A stretch of 64,000 bases of DNA, taken from positions 1-64,000 of the forward strand of contig CAZPHN010000010.1 in the NCBI GenBank assembly GCA_964586765.1, written 5' to 3'. Origin of the DNA: UBA3263 sp964586765 (GTDB lineage Bacteria > Bacteroidota > Bacteroidia > Bacteroidales > Muribaculaceae). Of the stretch, positions 18,269 to 26,851 are shown in pieces. Below the pieces are notes generated by a model. It was not told the origin of the DNA and ran no database searches. It saw nothing but the letters and a program-made list of their open reading frames with translations. How positions within the stretch are numbered: the stretch's first letter is position 1; every line of letters starts with the position of its first letter. A program made the translations under genes and the position numbers.

Positions 18269-20011
18269 TCAAATGGTAGCGGCGATATTCTCGGCAGTCA
18301 GTCCGCTGGCTCGCAGGAGTTCCTTGGGATTGTAACGGTCAAGAAATTTCTTATCTATACCGAAACAGCGCACCTTCATGGTTGAAGGACCGTAGAACCG
18401 CGCTACTTTCTCACCGAAACCGCCGTCAAGTACACCGTCCTCAAGCGTGATAACAACCCGATGGTCGGCTTTCAGGTCTTCAAGCATGTCGGTGTCCACT
18501 CCGGAGAGGAATCGCGGATTAATCACCGTGGCATTCACGCCGCGCTCCGCAAGAATATCGGCAGTCTGTTCAGCCAGAGAATGGAATGTGCCCGCACCGA
18601 TTATTGCAACAGTATTGCCCTTGCGTGTTATCTTGAAGCGGTTGAGGTCAGAATAATCCGTATCGACAGGAGCTGATGCGTGGAGAACCTTTCCGCCGGG
18701 AATACGGATAGCTACCGGATGTTCGGTCTGTGACATTGCCCATCGCTGCATTGCTAAATATTCCTCCACATTGGTCGGAGCAAGGAACACCCAGCCGGGA
18801 ATATTTGACATAAGAGCGATGTCGAACCATCCGAGATGAGTAACGTCGGTCATGCCGAACATGGAACCGTAGAATATATTGACAACCACGGGCATACCGT
18901 TTATGGCAATATCCTGCGAGAACTGGTCATAAGCACGCTGCAGAAATGAGCTTACCACTCCGAAACAAGGACGCGCACCGGATTTAGCTATTCCTGATGC
19001 CATGGCGGCGGCTTCCTGCTCTGCAATGCCGACATCTATAAACTGACGACCTGCCTCCTTGCGCCGTTTAGGATAAAAACCGAGTACACCGGGCGTGCCG
19101 GCAGTCAAGACGCAGACTTTCGGGTCTGTTTTCATCTGACGGAGCATTTCATTGGCAAAAATGTCAGAATAATCCTCGCTGTCATCATCATCGTAAACGC
19201 CCTTGCCCGTAGCGAGGTCAAACGGTCCGGAATAATGGAATTTCTCCTTCTGCTGCTCCGCGGGAGCATAGCCATGACCCTTGTCCGTATGAATATGGAC
19301 AACTACAGGACGCTCCGTATCCTTTACGCTGCGAAAAGCTTCGACTAATTTTTCAACATTATTACCTTCCTCAACGTAAATGTAATCATAACCCAAGGCG
19401 GTAAAATAATTGTCGGCACACTTGCCGCCGCTTTCGCGCAACTTAGCGAGATTTCCATATAGTCCACCATGATTTTCAGCAATTGACATTTCATTATCGT
19501 TAACCACAACGATGAAATTGCTACCGAGCGTCGCACCCTCGTCAAGACCCTCGAAAGCCTCGCCACCGCTGAGCGAACCGTCACCTACAAGCGCAACGAC
19601 ATTATAGCGATCACCAATCAAATCACGTCCCTTAGCAATGCCGCCGGCAAGACTGACCGCGGTAGAAGTATGTCCGATAGTAAACAGGTCAAACTCTGAC
19701 TCGCCGGGATTTGTGTAACCGGTTACGTCATCATAAGCCTTTGGGTCAAGGAAGGCGTTGATGCGTCCGGTAAGCATCTTGTGGATATACGTCTGGTGGG
19801 AAACGTCAAACACAATCTTATCTTTAGGCGTATCGAATACGTAATGAAGCGCAACGGTAGCCTCCACAAGTCCAAGATTAGGCCCCACATGACCGCCATG
19901 AGCTGATATTTTTACCAAAAAAGCTTTGCGAAGTTCATCGCAAAGCGAGCCGAGCTCACTGACGCTCAGCTGCCGGATATCATCCGGTCCGGATATATTT
20001 TCAAGTTTCAT
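18269..20011 (-). CDS. Short 1-deoxy-D-xylulose-5-phosphate synthase-like enzyme
   Basis: At 580 residues it is shorter than canonical DXS (about 620-640). The thiamine-diphosphate motif GDGSLSGGEAFEGL and the VGIAEQEAAAMASG block identify the family. Early HGGHVGPNLGLVE also fits. Differences stand out. The canonical region that starts with Asp-Arg-Ala-Gly is replaced by FYGSMFGMTDVTHLGWFD, keeping the His but losing the usual Arg. The linker between domains is reduced. It may be a true DXS, supplying DXP for PLP beside pdxA, or a DXS-like transketolase with another donor or acceptor. Confidence 0.75.
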   Translation of the reverse strand: MKLENISGPDDIRQLSVSELGSLCDELRKAFLVKISAHGGHVGPNLGLVEATVALHYVFDTPKDKIVFDVSHQTYIHKMLTGRINAFLDPKAYDDVTGYTNPGESEFDLFTIGHTSTAVSLAGGIAKGRDLIGDRYNVVALVGDGSLSGGEAFEGLDEGATLGSNFIVVVNDNEMSIAENHGGLYGNLAKLRESGGKCADNYFTALGYDYIYVEEGNNVEKLVEAFRSVKDTERPVVVHIHTDKGHGYAPAEQQKEKFHYSGPFDLATGKGVYDDDDSEDYSDIFANEMLRQMKTDPKVCVLTAGTPGVLGFYPKRRKEAGRQFIDVGIAEQEAAAMASGIAKSGARPCFGVVSSFLQRAYDQFSQDIAINGMPVVVNIFYGSMFGMTDVTHLGWFDIALMSNIPGWVFLAPTNVEEYLAMQRWAMSQTEHPVAIRIPGGKVLHASAPVDTDYSDLNRFKITRKGNTVAIIGAGTFHSLAEQTADILAERGVNATVINPRFLSGVDTDMLEDLKADHRVVITLEDGVLDGGFGEKVARFYGPSTMKVRCFGIDKKFLDRYNPKELLRASGLTAENIAATI

Positions 20012-20039
20012 AACGTTAAAACAACAATTTTTCTTCCCG

Positions 20040-20047
20040 CAAAGTTA
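20040..20047 (-). promoter_or_regulatory. Promoter -7 element for the DXS-like gene
   Basis: The minus strand reads TAACTTTG followed by C, about 30 bases before the gene. It is divergent from the promoter at 20079. Confidence 0.65.
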
Positions 20048-20078
20048 ACAACAAATCTCATTTATAAGAAATTTTTCG

Positions 20079-20086
20079 TAAATTTG
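20079..20086 (+). promoter_or_regulatory. Promoter -7 element for the NTP transferase operon
   Basis: TAAATTTG followed by C matches the consensus, about 32 bases before the nucleotidyltransferase gene. It is the only evident promoter for the four overlapping genes. Confidence 0.65.
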
Positions 20087-20117
20087 CACGAATAATAATG
20101 AAAACAGCAAGAATTCT

Positions 20118-20822
20118 ATGCATTATGCCATAATTGCGGCGGGCGAAGGCTCGCGTCTTGTAGGCGAAGGGCTCAACGTTCCCAAGCCATTGGTTGACCT
20201 TGACGGTCGCCCGATGATTAAACGCCTAATAGATATAATGATTGAATGCGGCGCAGAGTCGCTTTCTGTCATTGTAAACGAACAGATGACCGAAGTCCGC
20301 GATTATCTCGAATCCCTTACCCTACCGGTTCCGTTTAACTTGGTTGTCAAGTCAACGCCATCGTCAATGCACTCTTTTTATGAAGTAAGCCGGGTTTTTC
20401 CCGCCGATGCGCGCAAATTCGTGCTGACAACCGTAGATACCATTTTCCGTCCTGAAGATTTCAAGGCATACGTTGATTCGTTTGAGGGCAACGGAGCCGT
20501 CGACGGCATGATGGGTGTTACCTCATATATTGATGATGAAAAGCCGCTCTATGTTGACGTTGATACCGACGATATGACCATACGCGCGTTTAAGGACTCG
20601 GACTATCCCGGTTCGAAATATATTTCAGCGGGTATATACGGACTGACACCTAAGGCGGTTGATGTTCTCAGCCGCTGTCTTGACGAAGGTGTAAGCCGTA
20701 TGCGCAACTATCAGCGCGCGCTTATTTCAAACGGATTGACACTCAAAGCCTTTCCCTTCGGCAAAGTGATTGACGTTGACCACCTCAGCGATATTGAAAC
20801 CGCCAAAAAACTACTTCAATGA
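20118..20822 (+). CDS. Sugar- or alditol-phosphate nucleotidyltransferase
   Basis: The 234-residue protein has the NTP-transferase fold. It starts YAIIAAGEGSRLVGEGLNVP and continues PKPLVDLDGRPMI, a nucleotide-binding loop with the conserved PK. FVLTTVDTIF supplies the metal aspartate. No acyltransferase or hexapeptide tail follows, so it is a bare transferase like inositol-1-phosphate or glycerol-phosphate cytidylyltransferases. It probably charges a phosphorylated alcohol with CTP or another NTP. It overlaps the ATP-grasp gene by four bases, first in a tightly coupled set of four. Confidence 0.78.
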   Translation: MHYAIIAAGEGSRLVGEGLNVPKPLVDLDGRPMIKRLIDIMIECGAESLSVIVNEQMTEVRDYLESLTLPVPFNLVVKSTPSSMHSFYEVSRVFPADARKFVLTTVDTIFRPEDFKAYVDSFEGNGAVDGMMGVTSYIDDEKPLYVDVDTDDMTIRAFKDSDYPGSKYISAGIYGLTPKAVDVLSRCLDEGVSRMRNYQRALISNGLTLKAFPFGKVIDVDHLSDIETAKKLLQ

Positions 20823-21667
20823 AAATTCTCGCCGTATCTCGAGGCGAGACCTTCTCGCCTAATCTTGTCGATAACGATGCGAAGATACTCGCAGCGGTTG
20901 TTGACGGTTTGCGTGAGCGAGGACATGAAGTAGAAACCATTACCGAAGGCGACCTGATTGAAGGTAATATTCCGTCAGGGTGTAAACTCATAGTCAATAT
21001 GTGTCGCGACTCGCGTTCGCTGTCGGTACTCAACCGGATGGAAAGCGAGGGTAACATTGTCATAAACTCGCCGCAGGGCATTGCAAACTGCAACCGAGAA
21101 AAGCTTACGCGTCTCCTTCTTGATGCCGGTGTGCCCCACCCTGACTCGCTGATTGTAAATACATCTGAAGAAATAAGGGAGCAACTGAATCAAGGCGGAT
21201 ACGCCGACTGCTGGGTCAAACGGGCAGACTGCCAGACCATGCAGAAAGATGACGTGGTTTTCTGCCACAGCATTGATGACGTAGAGCGCGTAATGGCTGA
21301 CTATCGTAGCCGCGGGATTGAGCGCGCAGTAATCAGCAAACACCTTGAGGGCGACCTTGTAAAGTTTTACGGAGTTGAAAATTCCGACTTTTTCTGTTGG
21401 TTTTATCCCTTTGACCGCGGACATTCAAAGTTCGGATATGAAGAAGTCAACGGCAAATCGAAAGGAATTGAATTTGACCTTAGGAAACTGCGCGAAATTT
21501 GCTCGGAGGCGGCACGCACACTCAAGGTCACCGTTTATGGCGGTGACGCCGTAATTGCGCCCGACGGCTCCATACGTATTATTGATTTTAACGACTGGCC
21601 CAGCTTCTCGCCCTGTCGCGAAGAAGGCGCGCGCGCCATTGTCAAATCCATTGAATCCATTTTATGA
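20819..21667 (+). CDS. ATP-grasp-like protein, paralog B
   Basis: The 282 residues start KILAVSRGETFSPNLVDNDA, an N-terminal domain also seen in paralog A. Shared blocks are VNMCRDSRS, IVINSPQGIANCNREKL, CWVKRADCQT, DLVKFYGVENSDFF, VYGGDAVI and FNDWPSFSPCREE. Compared with paralog A it has an extra loop of about 20 residues after DFFCWFYPFDRG. The position between a nucleotidyltransferase and a CDP-alcohol phosphotransferase suggests it modifies the activated or precursor head group, perhaps by amide formation. The overlap of four bases on both sides implies coupled expression. Confidence 0.7.
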   Translation: MKILAVSRGETFSPNLVDNDAKILAAVVDGLRERGHEVETITEGDLIEGNIPSGCKLIVNMCRDSRSLSVLNRMESEGNIVINSPQGIANCNREKLTRLLLDAGVPHPDSLIVNTSEEIREQLNQGGYADCWVKRADCQTMQKDDVVFCHSIDDVERVMADYRSRGIERAVISKHLEGDLVKFYGVENSDFFCWFYPFDRGHSKFGYEEVNGKSKGIEFDLRKLREICSEAARTLKVTVYGGDAVIAPDGSIRIIDFNDWPSFSPCREEGARAIVKSIESIL

Positions 21668-22584
21668 AATACAGCAAGGAAGAGTTTCAGTCAACGCTCA
21701 AGAGCCTTGACACCGAAGAACATATTGACATATATTTTTATCGCCGCCTCGGATATTTTTTCGCTTGTCTCGGGCGCGAACTCCATATCACACCAAACGC
21801 CATAACCATTGCTTCGATTTTCATAGGTGTGGCAGCAGGCATATGCTTTTACCCATCAAACATCTTGGTAAACGTCTGCGGAATGTTACTCCTGATATTG
21901 GCTGACGCATTTGACTCAGCCGACGGTCAGTTGGCACGAATGACCAAACAATATTCGCGCCTCGGACGTATTCTTGACGGAATGGCGGGTGATTTTTGGT
22001 TCATTTCCATTTACGTCTGCATCTGTCTGCGTGTAAATGCAACTTCAGCCTATTTTTCTGAACATTCTTGGTTGATATGGACTCTTGCCGTCGGTGCGGG
22101 TCTATGCCACTCCATTCAGGCTGCCATGGCTGACTATTACCGTCAGATACACCTGTTATGCGTAAATGGGAAAAGCGAACTTGAAGATTCAAACCAACTT
22201 CGCGAAAAGCTTGAACAGAGTCGCAAAGAGGGCGCAAGCTGGCTTAGCATTCTTACCCAGCGCGTTTACTTAAGCTATACGCTCAATCAGGAGAAACGCA
22301 CACCGAATATGCAAAAAATGCGCGTTGCGCTCAAAAACAAGTACCCTGACGGGAACGTACCGCAGAAACTGCGCGACCAGTTCCGCTCGCTGAGTCTGCC
22401 ACTGATGAAGTTTACAAACATTCTCTCCTTCAACTGGCGCGCCATTACCCTCTTCATCTCTCTCTTCCTTCAGATGCCTTGGCTATATTTTGCAGCTGAA
22501 CTGACAATTTTCAACTGCATACTTATATATATGGTATGTCGTCACGAAAAAATCTGTAAGAAAATCACCAATGAGCTGGCTTGA
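21664..22584 (+). CDS. CDP-alcohol phosphatidyltransferase family protein
   Basis: The 306-residue membrane protein holds most of the family signature D-x2-D-G-x2-A-R-x8-G-x3-D: DSADGQLAR, then GRILDGMAGD. The fourth aspartate, normally four residues after the third, is a glycine here, with an aspartate one position later. About six membrane helices are present, including ITIASIFIGVAAGICFYP and the C-terminal pair. A soluble insertion at about 165-240 is unusual for the family. It should move an alcohol phosphate from a CDP-activated donor to an acceptor. Confidence 0.8.
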   Translation: MKYSKEEFQSTLKSLDTEEHIDIYFYRRLGYFFACLGRELHITPNAITIASIFIGVAAGICFYPSNILVNVCGMLLLILADAFDSADGQLARMTKQYSRLGRILDGMAGDFWFISIYVCICLRVNATSAYFSEHSWLIWTLAVGAGLCHSIQAAMADYYRQIHLLCVNGKSELEDSNQLREKLEQSRKEGASWLSILTQRVYLSYTLNQEKRTPNMQKMRVALKNKYPDGNVPQKLRDQFRSLSLPLMKFTNILSFNWRAITLFISLFLQMPWLYFAAELTIFNCILIYMVCRHEKICKKITNELA

Positions 22585-23260
22585 CGGAATAAAAGGAATA
22601 ATTTTTGACTATGGCGGCACCATTGACAGCCGCGGTGTTCACTGGAGCGAAGTCCTATGGTCAGGATGGCAACACGCCGGAGTTGACGCGGACAAGGAAA
22701 GTTTCCGCGAGGCATACGTCCACGCCGAACGCGAACTCGCAAAATATCCGATTATCGCACCAACCGACAACTTTCTTGACCTTTTGAGAAAAAAAGTTGC
22801 CATAGAACTCGATTTTCTTGGCAAAAACAACCCTCAGACGGCGGAAAACATAGCTCAGTTCTGTTATTCGCAGGCTCGCGAGTGTGTCGAGGAGGCACGT
22901 CCGGTACTTGACGCACTTTCGGCACGCTATCCGATGGTGTTAGTCAGCAATTTTTACGGCAACGTGTCAGCGGTACTCGCTGATTTTGATTTGTTGCGCT
23001 ATTTCCCGAAGATTATTGAGAGCGCAGTAGTAGGCGTACGCAAGCCGGACCCCGCCATCTTTCAGCTTGGGGTTGATGCTCTCGGACTTCCCGCAAACGA
23101 GGTGCTGGTTATCGGCGACAGCTTAAAGAAAGATATCCTTCCCGCCGAGTCCATAGGCTGTCAAACTGCGTGGATTAAAGGCAAAGGCTGGACCGCCGAT
23201 GAAGATGCGCAGACACACCCATCGCAGATTTCATCGCTCACTGCCCTTCTTTCCGACTGA
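22571..23260 (+). CDS. HAD-superfamily hydrolase
   Basis: This 229-residue protein has motif I as FDYGGTID, where the second aspartate of DxD is a glycine. VLVSNF serves as motif II, a lysine in VRKPDPAIF as motif III, and VIGDSLKKD as motif IV. The helical cap between residues 20 and 100 puts it in the C1-capped group. It overlaps the phosphotransferase gene by 14 bases. In pathways of this layout such an enzyme removes the phosphate left on the product. The missing second aspartate may make it slow or shift its substrate. Confidence 0.75.
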   Translation: MSWLDGIKGIIFDYGGTIDSRGVHWSEVLWSGWQHAGVDADKESFREAYVHAERELAKYPIIAPTDNFLDLLRKKVAIELDFLGKNNPQTAENIAQFCYSQARECVEEARPVLDALSARYPMVLVSNFYGNVSAVLADFDLLRYFPKIIESAVVGVRKPDPAIFQLGVDALGLPANEVLVIGDSLKKDILPAESIGCQTAWIKGKGWTADEDAQTHPSQISSLTALLSD

Positions 23261-23343
23261 ATCTCAGCGGTTCCGTCGGGTTTAGGAAATGAATGGCGTT
23301 TAGGTCACGCGCACTCAGCGTCGTGGCTGATTTCAATGTCGGT

Positions 23344-24357
23344 TTAGCTATATGTTTCATTCTGTTCAGGTTTCTCAAGTAAGGGCATAAGCCTATTTAA
23401 AGCAAGAAGTACGGTCAAATACGTCAGCCCGAGTATAAACAGAGGCATTTTGAACGGCAACAATCCGGATATCCATCCTCCGGCAAGGTAACTGAAAAAC
23501 AGAGCCCAGAGAGTTGCCTGAACTCCTACGCAAAGTGTGCACCAGTGACGCGCACGGTATTTCTGATACCAAATGCTCCAGAACGAGAATGGAAGGCAGC
23601 AGAGATTACATAGAGCCAGCCAGTTTGCATACTGCGGGAAAAACAGCAGACATAAAAGCGAAACGCTGAAATATGTCAGTCCGACTTCCGCCCAACCGAA
23701 AAGTCCGTAAAACTTCGAGGCGGCAGACGCTAAGATGGTGTCACATCCTTTCTTCTGCAATACTCCACAGACGGCGTCGGCATGACTATTGCTGTAGCCG
23801 GCGGATTTCTGTACCAGAAGAAAAGAAAAATATAGCCCAATGAGGTCAAAAATGGTAACGAACCATAGGCTCGGACTTTTCCACAAACCGTTAGCTACGA
23901 AAAGCCACACAAGCAGAGCAATGGCGCATAGAGGCAAAAGCACGCGCTTTACTACGGCACCTTTTTCTGCAATCTGATGGGTAACGTAGTCAGGCTCGAC
24001 GGAGTCTGGATTCGGATACGCGAGAAATGCCATTCCGGTCCACGCGGATAAAAAATCATGAGCATCACAATCGAGATGCTGACCCGAACTGACATAACCG
24101 ACGGTTGAAGGCGACGTTGAGGTCACAATAACAAAACCGTCCGGAGTCTGTGCCAAAAATGGTACAGGAAGTTTAAAAAGTTCGCTTTTATCTTCAATTT
24201 TCAGTCCCTCGGAGTCGATTCCGTACTTTTCAAGCAACTTTTTTAACCCGAAAAGACTCCGGAACGACATTTTCCGAAAGCTTGATTCCGAAAACCCGGG
24301 AGTGTGCGGCACCCCGAGTTCAACAAGAAAGTCAGAGAAGAGATTATGTTCAGGCAT
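23344..24357 (-). CDS. Vitamin K epoxide reductase family protein with C39-like N-terminus
   Basis: From MPEHNLFSDF (24357) the protein has 337 residues. Residues 1-115 resemble a C39 peptidase fold but lack the catalytic cysteine and the histidine before FVIV. Then come five membrane helices with VKOR features: a cysteine pair region around VCGVLQKKGCDTILAS, the S-x3-Y/F-G-L segment, and the CxxC in HWCTLCVGVQ. VKOR proteins reoxidise periplasmic disulfide carriers using quinone. No thioredoxin domain is attached, so the partner must be separate. Confidence 0.78.
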   Translation of the reverse strand: MPEHNLFSDFLVELGVPHTPGFSESSFRKMSFRSLFGLKKLLEKYGIDSEGLKIEDKSELFKLPVPFLAQTPDGFVIVTSTSPSTVGYVSSGQHLDCDAHDFLSAWTGMAFLAYPNPDSVEPDYVTHQIAEKGAVVKRVLLPLCAIALLVWLFVANGLWKSPSLWFVTIFDLIGLYFSFLLVQKSAGYSNSHADAVCGVLQKKGCDTILASAASKFYGLFGWAEVGLTYFSVSLLCLLFFPQYANWLALCNLCCLPFSFWSIWYQKYRARHWCTLCVGVQATLWALFFSYLAGGWISGLLPFKMPLFILGLTYLTVLLALNRLMPLLEKPEQNETYS

Positions 24358-24403
24358 ATTCGCGTGTGTTTTTTCTCTATAACACACGCAGCGCAAAGGA
24401 TGT

Positions 24404-25618
24404 TCAGCGCAAAAGCAGACAGGCGTCGCCGTAACTCAGGAAACGGTAGTCGGTATCGGCAAGTGCATGGTCGTAAACCTCACGCCAGCGGTTACCGCCA
24501 AGGAATGCACTCACAAGCAGCAGGAGTGTGGAGCGCGGCTGATGGAAATTCGTTATAATTCCGTCAACCACCTTATAATCATATCCCGGTGCAATGATTA
24601 CGCGCGTCGAGCCAATAAAATCGGGACCTGAAAATGCACCCAAAAGAGCATTCATGGCATCGCTCAAAGAGAGGTGTGGATGCGATTCATCGTAGGGATA
24701 CCACTGCGGCAACTCATCGATTGAAAGTCCCATGGCGACACGACAGCCGAGATGATAAAGACTCTCGAGGGTACGCACCGATGTGGTTCCTACGGCAATA
24801 ACGGGACGGTTACTCTTTTCAGCAAGTTCCTTAATCAGTTCGCGTGAAACGGAAATAAACTCGGCGTGCATCGGATGGTCACCTATCAGGTCAGACTTTA
24901 CCGGTTGAAAAGTTCCCGCTCCGACATGTAGCGTCAACGCACGTCGTGTGAATCCCTCCCGGTCAATTCGCTCAAGCAGTTCGGGTGTAAAATGCAATCC
25001 GGCGGTAGGAGCGGCTACAGAACCGTCAATAGCGGAAAATACGGTCTGATAGTCACGGATATCGGTTTGCTCCGTCGGACGGTTAAGATATGGCGGGATA
25101 GGCAACTCTCCGGCTGCAGCTATCACCTCAGCAAAAGATGCCGTTCCGGTCCATGAGAAACGAACAACTGAAGCATTTCCGCGTTTCTCAACGCGACCGG
25201 CACTCAAAACAATCTCATCGCCTGAAGGTAAAGTGACAACTCCACGGAGTTCGCCCTGCTTCCAACGCTTGCTGTTGCCCACAAAGCAAAGCCACTCCAC
25301 ACCCTCATCACCACCGGCAGCAAAACTAACCGCATAGTCCGACGGAGTTATAGGCTCAAGACAGAAAATCTCAATCAGCGCACCTGACTCTTTTGCAAAA
25401 CGTAGTCGGGCGTTGATTACGCGCGTATTATTATATACAAGAATCGCGCCGGTAGGAAGAAGTTGCGGAAGTTCGCAGAAAAGATGGTCCTCAACCGAAC
25501 CATCGGGTCGACAGACAAGCAGTTTGCAACGGTCACGCTGCTCCAGCGGATGGCGCGCAATGCGCTCATCCGGAAGCGCGTAATCAAACTCCTCTATGGC
25601 GATTTCCTGCGGCTTCAT
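24404..25618 (-). CDS. queA: tRNA preQ1(34) S-adenosylmethionine ribosyltransferase-isomerase
   Basis: QueA transfers the ribosyl part of AdoMet to preQ1 in tRNA, the penultimate step in queuosine formation. The start EEFDYALPDERIARHPLEQR, the internal APTAGLHFT and HVGAGTFQPV, and the end LLLVSAFLGG and YRFLSYGDACLLL are diagnostic. At 404 residues it is longer than the E. coli protein (about 356), as usual for Bacteroidetes. Its ATG overlaps the stop of the preceding hydrolase gene as ATGA, so the two are co-translated. Confidence 0.93.
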   Translation of the reverse strand: MKPQEIAIEEFDYALPDERIARHPLEQRDRCKLLVCRPDGSVEDHLFCELPQLLPTGAILVYNNTRVINARLRFAKESGALIEIFCLEPITPSDYAVSFAAGGDEGVEWLCFVGNSKRWKQGELRGVVTLPSGDEIVLSAGRVEKRGNASVVRFSWTGTASFAEVIAAAGELPIPPYLNRPTEQTDIRDYQTVFSAIDGSVAAPTAGLHFTPELLERIDREGFTRRALTLHVGAGTFQPVKSDLIGDHPMHAEFISVSRELIKELAEKSNRPVIAVGTTSVRTLESLYHLGCRVAMGLSIDELPQWYPYDESHPHLSLSDAMNALLGAFSGPDFIGSTRVIIAPGYDYKVVDGIITNFHQPRSTLLLLVSAFLGGNRWREVYDHALADTDYRFLSYGDACLLLR

Positions 25619-26841
25619 TTCTTAAACAGACGGTCTACCCAAGGCATTACATGCTCCGTCTTGAAATAATGATGCGGAGGATCAACATTACATAGTCTGA
25701 AGAATGTATCGCGGTCAATTCCAGAAGGAATCTCAACAATGGGAACTCTCACGGAGTCCTCAACAAACATTGCGTAATGATGGGCTTCAAAATTCTCAGG
25801 CGCGCCGGCAATCTCATACGCTTTACGGATTTTATTGAAATCACGGTCGAGTCCACCTTCCGTACAGATTACAGGACGCGGAGCGAGAGCGGCAACAATA
25901 TCGGGAAAATCGAATTCAGTCAGGAATTCGGGAATAAGATGCTCAATATTGTTGGGGAAAGGGCGATTTCCGTTACCATCCTTTGCAGTCATAGCCAGAA
26001 TACGGTCGCGCGTGGTGCAAAGGAAGTCATTATATACAAAGGCATAAATGTCAGGGTTCATCAAACCGAGAGCCATGAGCGGCTCGGTACCGAGCGAAAA
26101 TCCGCTGACAATGATGCGGTCTGGATTAATATCCTTGCGTGTTTTGAGCCAGTCGAGCACAACCTGATTTTGCCATGAACAGAGCCCAAGGTAATTCCAT
26201 CCGAGTTCAAGCAGATAGCGCGATGTAATAACATAGTCAAACTTACCTTCATCGCTCAGTTCGCCGGCAGACACGTTATCAACGGCTACAGCTACCAGAC
26301 CCTTGTCAACAAAATGACGTGCCATTGCCTGTTTTGCAGGTTCACCTTCCGGCAACGGCTTGCTTAGGTCATAGTTTCCGTTGACTTCGCCACTGAGGAG
26401 TTCCTTGGTTCCTCCAAAACCGGGAATACAGATTACCGCACCGGGCGCGGGGTTTTCAGCCGACACACCGTCAGGAATAAGGACATTTATAGCTACCACG
26501 GCTTCGGGCAGCGGATATGTCTCCCAACGCTGGAGTTTGTAACCGGGGCGTTGAACCTCCTTGACCATTCGAGGCTCAGCAGGCGTATAGTCAGGATGCT
26601 TCATTATACGGGTCATGGCTTCCGACATGGCAGCCTGCCACTTAGGAAAACTGTCGGCATCCATCGAAGGGTCAAACCGGAGCTTCGGACCGTTTGCTCG
26701 CATCAGTGAGCGTACGTGTGAAATAGACGAAGTCAGCCGCCCGTCCTGACGGGTGCTGACATCAAGAATTGAATCAATAGGGTCGGCAGCCGATGCGCTG
26801 AAAAAGCAGCAAGCGGCGATGAGAGATAAAATCTTACGCAT
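25615..26841 (-). CDS. Secreted alpha/beta hydrolase (dienelactone hydrolase-like)
   Basis: From MRKILSLIAACCFFSASAAD (26841) the protein has 408 residues with a signal peptide. It has the alpha/beta-hydrolase nucleophile elbow GFSLG in IIVSGFSLGTEPL, an earlier oxyanion region in VICIPGFGGTKE, and a late HHYAMF that may hold the catalytic histidine. It resembles the abhydrolase or acetyl-xylan esterase-like proteins of Bacteroidetes. Substrate is unknown. It lies between dnaA and queA on the same strand and overlaps queA. Confidence 0.75.
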   Translation of the reverse strand: MRKILSLIAACCFFSASAADPIDSILDVSTRQDGRLTSSISHVRSLMRANGPKLRFDPSMDADSFPKWQAAMSEAMTRIMKHPDYTPAEPRMVKEVQRPGYKLQRWETYPLPEAVVAINVLIPDGVSAENPAPGAVICIPGFGGTKELLSGEVNGNYDLSKPLPEGEPAKQAMARHFVDKGLVAVAVDNVSAGELSDEGKFDYVITSRYLLELGWNYLGLCSWQNQVVLDWLKTRKDINPDRIIVSGFSLGTEPLMALGLMNPDIYAFVYNDFLCTTRDRILAMTAKDGNGNRPFPNNIEHLIPEFLTEFDFPDIVAALAPRPVICTEGGLDRDFNKIRKAYEIAGAPENFEAHHYAMFVEDSVRVPIVEIPSGIDRDTFFRLCNVDPPHHYFKTEHVMPWVDRLFKK

Positions 26842-26851
26842 ATAAATATAA

